A DNA stretch of 39,490 bases from Salimicrobium album (lineage in GTDB: Bacteria > Bacillota > Bacilli > Bacillales > Halobacillaceae), in NCBI RefSeq assembly GCF_900107115.1, contig NZ_FNOS01000011.1, positions 1 through 39,490 on the forward strand, in the 5' to 3' direction. Shown here one piece after another: positions 10,027 to 19,036 of the stretch (the stretch's first letter is position 1; each line of letters opens with the position of its first letter). A program made the position numbers and the translations under genes. The notes under the pieces were generated by a model. The model saw only the letters and a list, made by a program, of their open reading frames with translations, ran no database searches and was not told where the DNA came from.

Positions 10027-10797
10027 ATGTTGTTCGATACACACGTACACCTGAACGCCGATCAGTTTGAGGAAGACCGGGACGAAACGATACGCCGGGC
10101 CCGGGAAGCGGGTGTTGAATATATGACAGTCGTCGGATTTGACCGGAAAACGATTCCGAAAGCTCTGGAAATAGCGGAGAGCGATGAGAACATTTACGCC
10201 GCTGTCGGCTGGCACCCGGTGGATGCTGTCGATATGACGGAAGAAGATCTCGAATGGATTGAGAGTCTTGCGGACCACCCGAAAGTAGTGGCGATCGGTG
10301 AAATGGGTCTTGATTATCACTGGGATAAATCACCGGAAGACGTACAGAAAGAAGTGTTCAAAAAACAGATTGCTCTTGCGAAACGGGTGAATCTGCCGAT
10401 TATCATCCATAACCGGGAGGCGACAGAAGATATCATCGAAGTTCTCGAGCAGGAAAATGCAGAGGATGTTGGCGGTATTATGCACTGTTACAACGGTCCC
10501 GTAGAATATGCGGAGCGTGCGATAGACATGAACTTTATGATCTCTCTCGGAGGCCCGGTCACGTTCAAAAACGCTACGCTCCCGAAAGAAGTGGCAAAAG
10601 CTGTAGACATGAAACATCTGCTCGTGGAAACGGATGCCCCTTTCCTTGCTCCTCATCCGAATCGCGGCAAAAGGAATGAACCTGCGTGGGTGAAGCTGGT
10701 CGCCGAACAGATTGCGGAGTTGAAAGAGTTATCTTATGAGGAAGTAGCGGAAACGACTACGGAGAATGCGAAAAAGTTTTTTGGTATTCAGTCGTAA
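10027..10797 (+). CDS. yabD: TatD family metal-dependent hydrolase (YabD)
   Basis: 256-residue TIM-barrel metal hydrolase of the TatD DNase family. Metal ligands are visible in MLFDTHVHLN (His6, His8), in GEMGLDY (Glu), in IIIHNREA, in IMHCYNG and in LLVETDAPFLAPHPNRGK (Asp). Members are 3'-5' exonucleases on DNA/RNA or deacylases; the substrate here is not known. AAGGAGG precedes the ATG. It is followed by its own terminator, and the B. subtilis neighbour yabE is missing. Confidence 0.92.
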   Translation: MLFDTHVHLNADQFEEDRDETIRRAREAGVEYMTVVGFDRKTIPKALEIAESDENIYAAVGWHPVDAVDMTEEDLEWIESLADHPKVVAIGEMGLDYHWDKSPEDVQKEVFKKQIALAKRVNLPIIIHNREATEDIIEVLEQENAEDVGGIMHCYNGPVEYAERAIDMNFMISLGGPVTFKNATLPKEVAKAVDMKHLLVETDAPFLAPHPNRGKRNEPAWVKLVAEQIAELKELSYEEVAETTTENAKKFFGIQS

Positions 10798-10838
10798 CTA
10801 CTTTACTTCCAATGGAGAAAACACAACATAACAGGTTT

Positions 10839-10880
10839 AATAACATATCAATTTTCGTATAGATTGGTATGTTATTTTTC
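10839..10880 (+). terminator. Terminator after yabD
   Basis: AATAACATATCAAT (10839-10852) pairs with ATTGGTATGTTATT (10863-10876), 14 bp with one G-U, followed by TTTTC. Confidence 0.82.
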
Positions 10881-10941
10881 AATAAATCATGTCACTCTGG
10901 TTAGAAATTTCTATTATAGTTTCGGATGGGGGCAGGCTTAA

Positions 10942-11196
10942 ATGAAGAAAACCTTCGAAGTTACATATGAAGGGCACCACATTCAGGTAGTGAATACATG
11001 GTTTAATGGGGAAAGATTATTTGTTGATGGTACATTGCAGGACGAACAGGTCGGTTTTACCCTGCGAGGGATTTTGACCGGGAGTTTAAAGCGCAGTAAT
11101 GGATGTACAGAAAATATTAAAGTAAGTATCGGTGGTATGTTCACAGTACGTTGCAGGATATTCGTCGATAATGTTTTGATTTATCCTGAAAATTAA
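10942..11196 (+). CDS. Small hypothetical protein, 84 residues
   Basis: I do not recognise a characterised family. The protein is 84 residues with no signal peptide or membrane helix. Alternating polar and hydrophobic residues (FEVTYEGHHIQVVNTW, GGMFTVRCRIFVDNVLI) suggest an all-beta cytosolic domain. It resembles short uncharacterised Bacillus proteins with a motif like ENTWFNGEKLYVDG, but that is recollection only. GGGGGCAGG precedes the ATG, and TATTAT at 10912 could be a -10 with a poor -35. It is visibly more A+T rich than its neighbours and is boxed in by terminators on both sides, at the place where B. subtilis has yabE. Likely a real, separately transcribed and possibly acquired gene. 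Confidence 0.6.
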   Translation: MKKTFEVTYEGHHIQVVNTWFNGERLFVDGTLQDEQVGFTLRGILTGSLKRSNGCTENIKVSIGGMFTVRCRIFVDNVLIYPEN

Positions 11197-11210
11197 CGGA
11201 CATATAATAC

Positions 11211-11252
11211 AAAACGCCTGAATAGAGTTTTTATCTCTAAACAGGCGTTTTT
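11211..11252 (+). terminator. Terminator after the 84-residue ORF
   Basis: AAAACGCCTG (11211-11220) pairs with CAGGCGTTTT (11242-11251), with an inner AGAG/CTCT pair in the 21-nt interior, and is followed by a T-run. Confidence 0.85.
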
Positions 11253-11385
11253 GTGTATTCAGTTTCTTTTTGAGGAAGGATAGTAAATCCCACTCTACTG
11301 GTTCGAGCTGCTGATTTTGCCTGTGCTTTTTCTGAGGGGTCACACGTGGTATGCTTACAGAAGCAAATGAACGGAGGGGCCTGAG

Positions 11386-12814
<1,429 letters not shown>

Positions 12815-12873
12815 GCCTCCTGCTTACGCCAGCGCTTCTACCCGGAAGTTTCCGCTTTTCTTTGTCCAGCTGC

Positions 12874-12973
12874 AACTTCCAGAAGCTCATGTCCTAAGCA
12901 GTACACTTATTTTCGGGAGAAGTCACCCGAAAAGTAAGCCTCCTGCTTACGCCAGCGCTTCTACCCGGAAGTT
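12874..12973. repeat. Repeat hairpin 1B
   Basis: 100-nt nested hairpin: AACTTCC/GGAAGTT outer stem (12874-12880, 12967-12973), AGAAGC/GCTTCT (12881-12886, 12957-12962), TAAGCAG/CTGCTTA (12895-12901, 12943-12949), and an inner arm CTTA-TTTTCGGG with CCCGAAAAGTAAG (12906-12938). The block 12868-12974 is identical to 34240-34346 in array 2. Confidence 0.88.
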
Positions 12974-12996
12974 TCCGCTTTTCTTTGTCCAGCTCC

Positions 12997-13096
12997 GCCA
13001 TTCAGAAGTCCGTAAGATAAGCTGGCCCCCCTGTTTCGGGCCAGAGCACCCGAAGCCCGGAGTACCTGCTTATCTTAGAACTTCTAAGCGAATGGC
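12997..13096. repeat. Repeat hairpin 1D, different stems in the same layout
   Basis: Also 100 nt. Outer stem GCCATTC/GAATGGC (12997-13003, 13090-13096), then AGAAGT/ACTTCT (13004-13009, 13080-13085), TAAGATAAGC/GCTTATCTTA (13013-13022, 13068-13077), inner TTCGGG/CCCGAA (13035-13040, 13049-13054). Stem sequences differ from unit 1B while pairing is kept. Confidence 0.88.
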
Positions 13097-13113
13097 TCCG
13101 CTTTTCTTTGTGA

Positions 13114-13143
13114 TTGACATTCTTTATTGAATATTGCTATAAT
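13114..13143 (+). promoter_or_regulatory. Strong sigma-A promoter of veg
   Basis: TTGACA (13114-13119), 18-base spacer, extended -10 TGCTATAAT with TATAAT at 13138-13143. Both hexamers are perfect. The -35 abuts the right end of repeat array 1. The B. subtilis veg promoter is known as one of its strongest. Confidence 0.9.
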
Positions 13144-13183
13144 ATATCACTTATTTGACTATTTCCAATATGTGTGATATATT
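13141..13183. promoter_or_regulatory. Inverted repeat over the veg -10 and leader
   Basis: AATATATCAC (13141-13150) and GTGATATATT (13174-13183) are perfect 10-bp inverted arms 23 bases apart. The left arm overlaps the -10 and the expected transcription start near 13150, so a DNA operator is more likely than an RNA hairpin. No regulator can be named. Confidence 0.45.
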
Positions 13184-13205
13184 TGTTTTAGTGAGGTGGA
13201 GTCTA

Positions 13206-13469
13206 GTGGCTAAAACATTGGGAGAAATCAAGCAAACGCTAGAAGAACAGATCGGAAACCGACTTACATTGAAAGCTAATGGAGGTCGACGCAAAACGAT
13301 TGAACGTACAGGGACGCTTTCCGATACGTACCCTTCCGTTTTTATCGTGGAATTGGATCCCGAAGAGAATTCTTATGAGAGAGTCTCTTACAGTTACGCG
13401 GATGTTTTGACCGAAACCGTGGAACTCAACTTCGAAGAACAACCATCAGTTGCCGTAGCAGAGCAGTAA
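13206..13469 (+). CDS. veg: Veg protein, GTG start
   Basis: 87-residue small protein of the Veg family, in B. subtilis reported to stimulate biofilm matrix genes through SinR. The block [15 protein letters not shown] and the block [17 protein letters not shown] are near-identical to B. subtilis. The frame is open from 13155, but family alignment puts the start at GTG 13206 (VAKTLGEIK against MAKTLSDIK), with GTGAGGTGGAG just upstream. The stop codon lies inside the terminator stem. The usual downstream gene sspF (small acid-soluble spore protein) is missing. Confidence 0.93.
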   Translation: MAKTLGEIKQTLEEQIGNRLTLKANGGRRKTIERTGTLSDTYPSVFIVELDPEENSYERVSYSYADVLTETVELNFEEQPSVAVAEQ

Positions 13470-13496
13470 ACATTTCGTTTGCTGCTTTTTGTTTTG
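13462..13496 (+). terminator. Terminator overlapping the veg stop codon
   Basis: AGCAGTAAAC (13462-13471) pairs with GTTTGCTGCT (13477-13486), one U-G pair, 5-nt loop, followed by TTTTGTTTTG. The veg TAA is part of the left arm. Confidence 0.75.
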
Positions 13497-13505
13497 TCTT
13501 TTTAT

Positions 13506-13513
13506 GGTACAAT
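13506..13513 (+). promoter_or_regulatory. Possible extended -10 of ispE
   Basis: TGGTACAAT is an extended -10 about 35 bases before the ispE start. The expected -35 position holds only a T-rich stretch, so this is a weak call. Confidence 0.4.
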
Positions 13514-13546
13514 GCGGTCATACTATACGTTTAAGTGGGTGTTGGT

Positions 13547-14416
13547 ATGTATATAATGGAGAAAGCGCCGGCGAAAATAAATTTATCGCTCGACGTGCTA
13601 CATAAAAGAAAAGACGGTTTCCACGAAGTGGAGATGGTGATGACTACGATAGACCTTGCCGACCGTATTGAACTGACCAGCCTGAAAAAGAATAAAATTG
13701 TTCTGGAAGCCGAAAGCAGATACGTCCCCAATGATGAGCGTAATCTTGCCTACCTGGCAGCGAAGAAAATGAAGAAGCATTATTCCATCACTGGCGGTGT
13801 CCATATCAAATTGACGAAACACGTTCCCGTGGCTGCAGGACTGGCAGGAGGAAGCAGTGATGCAGCTGCCGTATTAAGAGGGATGGCGCGGCTGTTTGAC
13901 CTGGATACAACTCCCGGTGAACTTGCGGAAATCGGAGCAGAAATCGGATCGGACGTTTCTTTTTGCGTCCACGGGGGCACGGCCCTCGCTACCGGTCGGG
14001 GAGAAAAAATCGAGGAGCTCCCCGCACCTCCTCCGTGCTGGGTCGTACTTGCCAAACCGCCTATCGGCGTATCTACGAAAACCATTTATCAGGCCCTGGA
14101 CGTAAAAGAGGCCGGGCACCCGGACACCTCTTCCATGGTGGAAGCCCTGCGGACAGGAGATTATGAAAAGATGTGCCAGAGCGTAGGTAATACGCTGGAG
14201 GGGGTCACCGTGCGACTTTATCCTGAAGTAGCCCAGCTGAAAGAACATATGCTGCAGGCCGGAGCGGATACGTCCCTGATGAGCGGGAGCGGTCCGACCG
14301 TGTTTTCCCTGGTGGAGCCGGATGTAAAAGCCAGAAGGATCTGTAACCATCTGAAAGGGTTTTGTGATGAAGTGTATATGGTGAGAGTCCTTGGAACGAA
14401 GGAAACTCTTGATTAA
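13547..14416 (+). CDS. ispE: 4-diphosphocytidyl-2-C-methyl-D-erythritol kinase
   Basis: 289-residue GHMP kinase of the MEP isoprenoid pathway, phosphorylating CDP-ME at the 2-OH. Seen: EKAPAKINLSLDV at 5-17 with catalytic Lys10, ATP loop PVAAGLAGGSSDAAA (94-108), GSDVSFC with Asp136, and C-terminal LMSGSGPTVF. The frame extends to 13535, but ATG 13547 gives MYIMEKAPAK, aligning with the B. subtilis MRILEKAPAK. The ribosome site is weak (GTGGGTG). The stop codon lies in the left arm of the PurR operator palindrome. Confidence 0.96.
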   Translation: MYIMEKAPAKINLSLDVLHKRKDGFHEVEMVMTTIDLADRIELTSLKKNKIVLEAESRYVPNDERNLAYLAAKKMKKHYSITGGVHIKLTKHVPVAAGLAGGSSDAAAVLRGMARLFDLDTTPGELAEIGAEIGSDVSFCVHGGTALATGRGEKIEELPAPPPCWVVLAKPPIGVSTKTIYQALDVKEAGHPDTSSMVEALRTGDYEKMCQSVGNTLEGVTVRLYPEVAQLKEHMLQAGADTSLMSGSGPTVFSLVEPDVKARRICNHLKGFCDEVYMVRVLGTKETLD

Positions 14417-14438
14417 AACCGTATATTTTTGTTATATT
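14409..14438 (+). promoter_or_regulatory. Probable sigma-A promoter of purR
   Basis: TTGATT (14409-14414), 18-base spacer, TATATT (14433-14438). It starts within the end of ispE and is covered by the two PurBox-like arms at 14415-14458. Confidence 0.6.
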
Positions 14439-14458
14439 TAAATAAAATATTCGGTTTT
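14415..14458. promoter_or_regulatory. Inverted PurBox pair, PurR autoregulatory operator
   Basis: TTAAAACCGTATATTTT (14413-14429) and AAAATATTCGGTTTTAA (14444-14460) form an inverted repeat with one mismatch. Its cores read AAAACCGTATATT on the plus strand and AAAACCGAATATT on the minus strand, close to the PurBox consensus AWWWCCGAACWWT as I recall it. The gap of 18 between the boxes is close to the usual 16-17. Overlap with the promoter fits autorepression relieved by PRPP. Confidence 0.65.
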
Positions 14459-14475
14459 AAGAGGAGTTTCTGTAT

Positions 14476-15294
14476 ATGAAAAGAAGTAAACGTTTAGTTT
14501 CTATGACCCGTTACATTATTGAACATCCTTACACCCTGATCTCCCTCCCCTTTTTCGTGGAAAAGTTCGGTTCCGCCAAATCTTCGATCAGTGAAGATCT
14601 CGGAATCATTGATGAACGGTTCCAGGAGGAAGGGACGGGGTACCTGGCATCGGTGGCGGGGGCTTCCGGCGGGGTGAAATATATCCCGGCCTACTCGCAG
14701 AGCTATGGGACTCCGTTTGTCGAACAACTCTGTGAGAAGCTTTCGGATACAGGCCGCCTTCTTCCGGGAGGTTACCTGTTTATGAGTGATCTCCTCGGAG
14801 ACCCGCGGACGGTGAATGACATTGGAAAAATGTTCGCTTCTGTGTTCGTCGACCGGGAAATAGATGCGGTAATGACTGTAGCAACGAAAGGGATCCCTCT
14901 TGCTTATGCGGTAGCCGCTCATTTAAACGTTCCGGTGGTCATCGCGAGAAGAGACCCGAAAGTTACGGAAGGGTCGACCGTAAGTATTAACTACGTGTCG
15001 GGCTCCACCAGAAAAATCCAGACAATGGTGCTGACGAAGCGTTCGCTTAGTCCCGGATCCAATGTATGTATCATCGATGATTTTATGAAAGCAGGCGGCA
15101 CGATTAACGGTATGAAGAATCTGCTGAAAGAATTCGATGCGCAAGTTGCAGGTATCGGAGTGCTGGCGGAAGCGGAAGACGAAGAGGAAGAACGTGTCGT
15201 CGATGACTATGTATCACTGTTGCGCATTCTTCACGCCGATGACCGTACGAAAGAAATTGAAGTGGAAGCCGGTAATCTTCTCGGAAGGCTTTAA
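14476..15294 (+). CDS. purR: Purine operon repressor PurR
   Basis: 272-residue Bacillus-type PurR, a winged-helix DNA-binding domain (about 1-75) fused to a phosphoribosyltransferase-like effector domain that senses PRPP. The PRPP loop VCIIDDFMKAGGTI is at 197-210. It represses purine biosynthesis and transport. GAGGAG precedes the ATG at 8-9 bases. In B. subtilis yabJ (ridA) follows; here no ridA is present before spoVG. The PurBox pair upstream indicates autoregulation. Confidence 0.96.
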   Translation: MKRSKRLVSMTRYIIEHPYTLISLPFFVEKFGSAKSSISEDLGIIDERFQEEGTGYLASVAGASGGVKYIPAYSQSYGTPFVEQLCEKLSDTGRLLPGGYLFMSDLLGDPRTVNDIGKMFASVFVDREIDAVMTVATKGIPLAYAVAAHLNVPVVIARRDPKVTEGSTVSINYVSGSTRKIQTMVLTKRSLSPGSNVCIIDDFMKAGGTINGMKNLLKEFDAQVAGIGVLAEAEDEEEERVVDDYVSLLRILHADDRTKEIEVEAGNLLGRL

Positions 15295-15334
15295 GAAAAC
15301 TTTATTAGAAATAGAGAAAAAATTTTCTGAATAA

Positions 15335-15363
15335 AGCAGGAAACTTTGTGACAGAGTAGAAAT
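15335..15363 (+). promoter_or_regulatory. Sigma-H-like promoter of spoVG
   Basis: AGCAGGAAA (15335-15343) and GAAAT (15359-15363) have the same distance between AGGA and GAA as the B. subtilis spoVG sigma-H promoter as I recall it (AGCAGGATTT ... GAAT). An A/T-rich stretch lies upstream (15301-15330), as in the AbrB-bound region of B. subtilis. The -10 is imperfect. No good sigma-A promoter is visible in the interval. Confidence 0.5.
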
Positions 15364-15403
15364 AATATAACAGGCTCTATAAAACAAAGGTGGTGAATGG
15401 TTA

Positions 15404-15697
15404 ATGGAAGTAACTGACGTGAGACTGCGTCGAGTAAACACAGAAGGAAGAATGCGAGCAATTGCTTCTATTACGTTTGATCAGGAATTCGTGGTACATG
15501 ACGTTCGTGTCATCGACGGGAATAATGGACTGTTCGTGGCGATGCCGAGCAAACGTACACCGGACGGAGAATTCAGGGATATCGCTCATCCGATCAATTC
15601 CGGCACGAGAGGTAAAATACAGGAGGCTGTACTCGAAGCTTATCAAAAAGCCGAGGCACCTCAGCAAATGGAATATGAGGGAGCAGGCGCTTCTTAA
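15404..15697 (+). CDS. spoVG: SpoVG, RNA/DNA-binding regulator
   Basis: 97-residue protein of the SpoVG family. The N-terminus [26 protein letters not shown] and [20 protein letters not shown] are near-identical to B. subtilis SpoVG. In spore formers it affects septum and cortex; in Staphylococcus and Listeria it is a global nucleic-acid-binding regulator, so its presence does not prove sporulation. AAAGGTGGTGA precedes the ATG. It is followed by its own terminator. Confidence 0.96.
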   Translation: MEVTDVRLRRVNTEGRMRAIASITFDQEFVVHDVRVIDGNNGLFVAMPSKRTPDGEFRDIAHPINSGTRGKIQEAVLEAYQKAEAPQQMEYEGAGAS

Positions 15698-15712
15698 AAA
15701 TGTTTCAGAAGA

Positions 15713-15744
15713 GAATCTGACCGGGACGGGTCAGGTTCTTTTTT
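15713..15744 (+). terminator. Terminator after spoVG
   Basis: GAATCTGACC (15713-15722) pairs with GGTCAGGTTC (15729-15738), one wobble, followed by TTTTTT. Confidence 0.85.
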
Positions 15745-15852
15745 AGCTCTCAGCAGTTTCTTTCCCGGAAATAATCGGAGCCGCGTAACTAAAACGGGGC
15801 GGGATATTTTTTTCGACAGGAGAAGAAGAAGAGCCGACCACCTGCTATAGTA

Positions 15853-15881
15853 TTGATATACCCATTTCTAAAAAATATAAT
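15853..15881 (+). promoter_or_regulatory. Upstream sigma-A promoter of glmU (P1)
   Basis: TTGATA (15853-15858), 17-base spacer, TATAAT (15876-15881), about 80 bases before the start codon. The segment 15745-15852 between the spoVG terminator and this promoter shows nothing I can name. Confidence 0.75.
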
Positions 15882-15898
15882 CACTGACGGGTGTAATG

Positions 15899-15927
15899 TT
15901 GAAATTAATTCTGATTTAAGATAATAT
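15899..15927 (+). promoter_or_regulatory. Downstream sigma-A promoter of glmU (P2)
   Basis: TTGAAA (15899-15904), 17-base spacer, TAATAT (15922-15927). Tandem with P1, 46 bases further on. Confidence 0.55.
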
Positions 15928-15959
15928 TCATAGTGGATAACTATGATGGGGGTTACTTC

Positions 15960-17339
15960 ATGGCCAATCGTTTTGCAGTAGTGCTCGCAGCCGGTCAGGG
16001 TACCAGGATGAAATCAAAGCTTTACAAAGTTCTTCATCCTGTAGCCGGAAAGCCGATGGTGCAGCACGTAACAGATCAACTTAATCAATTGGAACTATCG
16101 CAGATCATTACTGTTGTCGGTTTCGGAGCGGAAACTGTGCAGGAACAGCTCGGAGACAGCAGTGAGTATGTCATTCAGAAGGAACAGCTCGGCACAGGTC
16201 ATGCAGTACTCCAGGCCGGAGATCACCTCTCCGGTAAAAAAGGGACGACCGTCGTCGTCTGCGGTGACACACCGCTTCTGACGAGTGATACGCTTGAAGC
16301 TCTTCTTTCGCACCATGAACAGAAGCAGGCGAAAGCGACAGTACTTACTGCCCATGCGGAAGACCCGCACGGTTATGGTCGTGTCCTTCGCGATGAACGT
16401 GGCGACGTCAAACGTATCGTGGAGCAGAAAGACGCTTCACCGGAAGAGGCGAAGGTGCAGGAAATCAATACCGGAACGTACTGTTTTGATAATGAAATGC
16501 TTTTTGAAGCACTCTCCAGCGTTTCGAATGATAATGCCCAGGGGGAATACTACCTGCCGGATGTCATGGAGATTCTTCAAAAAGAAGGGGAATCCGTAAG
16601 TGCGTATCAGATGGAAGACCTGAGGGAAGCACTCGGGGTCAATGACCGTGTCGCTCTGTCCAGGGCAGAGGCGTTTATGAGGGAAAGAATCAATGAAAAC
16701 CATATGCGCGGCGGCGTGACTATTATAGATCCTTCCAATACTTATATCAGTGCGGATGCCGTTATCGGTCAGGATGTCACAATTGAGCCCGGTACCACGA
16801 TTACGGGTGATACGGTCATTGAGGATGACGTGGTCATCGGTCCGAATTCCACTGTGGAGCGCAGCTATATCGGAGAAGGGTCCGTTGTGAAACAGAGTTT
16901 TGTGTCCGACAGTAAAGTGGGCAAACGCGTAAAAATAGGGCCATTTGCGCACATTCGTCCTGAATCGGACCTCGGTGATGAAGTGAAAGTGGGTAACTTC
17001 GTTGAGGTGAAGAAAGCTTCGTTCGGTGAAGGAAGTAAAGTCTCCCACCTGAGTTATATAGGGGACGCTGACGTAGGCAGCGGGGTGAATATCGGCTGTG
17101 GAACGATCACCGTCAACTATGACGGAAAGAATAAGTTTTTGACTACAATCGAAGATGATGCGTTTATCGGCTGTAATTCGAACCTCATCGCCCCGGTTAC
17201 CGTTGGGAAAGGTTCGTACGTAGCGGCCGGCTCAACCATTAATAAAGATGTTCCGAAAGAGTCGCTGTCTATTGCAAGAGCACGGCAGACGAACAAAGAA
17301 AATTACGCACAGAAACTGAAATCCAAGAAAAAAGATTAA
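15960..17339 (+). CDS. glmU: Bifunctional GlcNAc-1-P uridyltransferase / GlcN-1-P acetyltransferase
   Basis: 459-residue two-domain enzyme making UDP-GlcNAc for peptidoglycan and teichoic acids. The N-terminal uridyltransferase opens with [14 protein letters not shown] (7-20). From about residue 250 the C-terminal half is a left-handed beta helix of hexapeptide repeats ([22 protein letters not shown] and following), with acetyltransferase residues in [10 protein letters not shown] and a C-terminal [14 protein letters not shown] 15960 is preferred to an upstream in-frame ATG at 15933 because GGGGG is well placed and the N-terminus matches the family. Forms an operon with prs, 15 bases downstream. 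Confidence 0.97.
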   Translation: MANRFAVVLAAGQGTRMKSKLYKVLHPVAGKPMVQHVTDQLNQLELSQIITVVGFGAETVQEQLGDSSEYVIQKEQLGTGHAVLQAGDHLSGKKGTTVVVCGDTPLLTSDTLEALLSHHEQKQAKATVLTAHAEDPHGYGRVLRDERGDVKRIVEQKDASPEEAKVQEINTGTYCFDNEMLFEALSSVSNDNAQGEYYLPDVMEILQKEGESVSAYQMEDLREALGVNDRVALSRAEAFMRERINENHMRGGVTIIDPSNTYISADAVIGQDVTIEPGTTITGDTVIEDDVVIGPNSTVERSYIGEGSVVKQSFVSDSKVGKRVKIGPFAHIRPESDLGDEVKVGNFVEVKKASFGEGSKVSHLSYIGDADVGSGVNIGCGTITVNYDGKNKFLTTIEDDAFIGCNSNLIAPVTVGKGSYVAAGSTINKDVPKESLSIARARQTNKENYAQKLKSKKKD

Positions 17340-17354
17340 TGGAGGGTTCGTTCC

Positions 17355-18311
17355 ATGGCGGCTAAGGATTACCGAAACTCGGAGCTGAAGGTTTTTACTT
17401 TGAATTCCAACCCGGCGCTTGCAGAAGAGATTGCCAGCAATATCGGTATTGAGCTCGGGAAATGTACAGTAACTACGTTCAGTGATGGAGAAGTTCAAAT
17501 CAACATTGATGAAAGTATTCGTGGTTGTGACGTATACGTGGTGCAATCGACAAGTTCACCGGTCAACCAGCACCTGATGGAACTTCTGATTATGATTGAC
17601 GCACTGAAACGGGCGTCGGCAAACTCGATCAATATCGTCATGCCTTATTACGGGTACGCGAGACAGGACAGGAAAGCCCGGTCGCGTGAACCCATCACCG
17701 CTAAACTTGTAGCAGACCTGCTTCAGACTTCGGGAGCGGACCGGGTCATTATGATGGATCTTCATGCTCCGCAAATCCAGGGTTTCTTCGACATACCGAT
17801 CGACAACCTTATCGGAGTACCTATCCTTTCCGAGTATTTCGAGAATAAGAATCTCGACGACATCGTTGTCGTATCGCCTGACCACGGCGGGGTGACACGC
17901 GCCAGAAAAATGGCAGACCGTCTCGGGGCCCCGATTGCCATTATCGATAAACGCCGGCCGCTGCCAAACGTGGCAGAGGTTATGAATATTGTCGGTAACA
18001 TTGAAGGTAAGACAGCAATTCTGATCGATGATATCATCGACACGGCCGGTACTATCACTTTAGCAGCGAACGCACTGGTCGAGAATGGAGCGAAAGAAGT
18101 GTACGCCTGCTGTACTCACCCTGTACTTTCAGGGCCGGCGATCGAACGCATCAATGACTCGAAAATCAAAGAACTGGTCGTCACGAACACGATTCCGCTT
18201 GGAGAAGACAAACAGAGCGAGAAAATCAACCCGCTTTCTGTTGCTCCGTTGATCAGTGAAGCGATTATCCGTGTACATGAACGGCAGTCCGTAAGTATTC
18301 TTTTTGATTAA
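17355..18311 (+). CDS. prs: Ribose-phosphate pyrophosphokinase (PRPP synthase)
   Basis: 318 residues. It makes PRPP from ribose-5-phosphate and ATP, feeding purine, pyrimidine, His, Trp and NAD synthesis; PRPP is also the effector of PurR encoded just upstream. Motifs: [15 protein letters not shown] (ATP flexible loop region), [14 protein letters not shown] (catalytic His), VSPDHGG, and the PRPP-binding [13 protein letters not shown] with Asp225-Asp226. TGGAGGG precedes the ATG. Co-transcribed with glmU. Confidence 0.97.
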   Translation: MAAKDYRNSELKVFTLNSNPALAEEIASNIGIELGKCTVTTFSDGEVQINIDESIRGCDVYVVQSTSSPVNQHLMELLIMIDALKRASANSINIVMPYYGYARQDRKARSREPITAKLVADLLQTSGADRVIMMDLHAPQIQGFFDIPIDNLIGVPILSEYFENKNLDDIVVVSPDHGGVTRARKMADRLGAPIAIIDKRRPLPNVAEVMNIVGNIEGKTAILIDDIIDTAGTITLAANALVENGAKEVYACCTHPVLSGPAIERINDSKIKELVVTNTIPLGEDKQSEKINPLSVAPLISEAIIRVHERQSVSILFD

Positions 18312-18314
18312 TAC

Positions 18315-18345
18315 GTTTACCCATATGTGAATGAGGGTATATAAT
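18315..18345 (+). promoter_or_regulatory. Sigma-B promoter of ctc, overlapped by a sigma-A-like -10
   Basis: GTTTAC (18315-18320), 14 bases, GGGTAT (18335-18340) fits the general-stress sigma-B consensus (GTTTAA, GGGTAT) and the known B. subtilis ctc promoter with the same 14-base gap. A TATAAT at 18340-18345 with TTTACC at 18316 could add sigma-A transcription. Confidence 0.75.
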
Positions 18346-18373
18346 AACGATAAATATTTGGAGGTAGATGAAA

Positions 18374-19018
18374 TTGGCTATTAAATTAAAAGCAACGAAA
18401 AGAAATAATCTGCAGAAATCCAGCACAAAGGAAATCCGTCAGCGCGGAGAGGTTCCTGGTGTCGTATACGGTAAAGAAAAAGACCCGGTAACTCTTTCCG
18501 TAAACAGCATCGAACTTCTTAAAACGGTTCGTGACCACGGCAGAAACGCAATCATTTCCCTCGATGTTGAAGGTGGAGATACACTGGACGTAATGCTTCA
18601 CGAACACCAGCTCGACCCGCTCAAAGACGAATTGATCCACGCGGATTTCTACGCGGTCAACATGCAGCAGGAAGTAGACGTGGAAGTTTCCATCAACGTG
18701 GAAGGAGAGCCTGAAGGCGTACGTGAAGGCGGCGTACTGCAGCAGCCTCTTTACGCTGTAGCTCTTCGTGCGAAGCCCGGTGACATTCCGGAGTCGATTA
18801 CTGTGGACGTATCCGAACTTCAAATCGGCGACAGCCTGATGGTGAGCGACCTGAAAGAAGGACGTAACTACGAACTTCTTGAAGATGAGAATACGACAAT
18901 CGTTTCCGTTACTCCTCCGGAAGAAGTTCCGTCGGAGCCGGAAGAAGAGACAGACGAGCAGCCGGATATTCTTAAAGACCCGGATGAAGACGAAGATGAA
19001 GATAACGAGAATTCCTGA
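18374..19018 (+). CDS. ctc: General stress protein Ctc / 50S ribosomal protein L25, probable TTG start
   Basis: 214-residue two-domain L25/TL5-type protein that binds 5S rRNA; in B. subtilis Ctc joins the ribosome under stress. Seen: a beta-barrel N-domain with RQRGEVPGVVYGKEKDP, a second domain (ADFYAVNMQQEVDVEV, GDSLMVSDLKEG), and an acidic tail of about 35 residues rich in Glu/Asp. Two starts compete: ATG 18368, only 3 bases after GGAGG, and TTG 18374 at an ideal 9-base spacing, where the product would begin MAIKLKATKRN like family members. I prefer TTG. Controlled by the sigma-B promoter above. Confidence 0.9.
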   Translation: MAIKLKATKRNNLQKSSTKEIRQRGEVPGVVYGKEKDPVTLSVNSIELLKTVRDHGRNAIISLDVEGGDTLDVMLHEHQLDPLKDELIHADFYAVNMQQEVDVEVSINVEGEPEGVREGGVLQQPLYAVALRAKPGDIPESITVDVSELQIGDSLMVSDLKEGRNYELLEDENTTIVSVTPPEEVPSEPEEETDEQPDILKDPDEDEDEDNENS

Positions 19019-19036
19019 TAAACGAGAGGAATGAGG

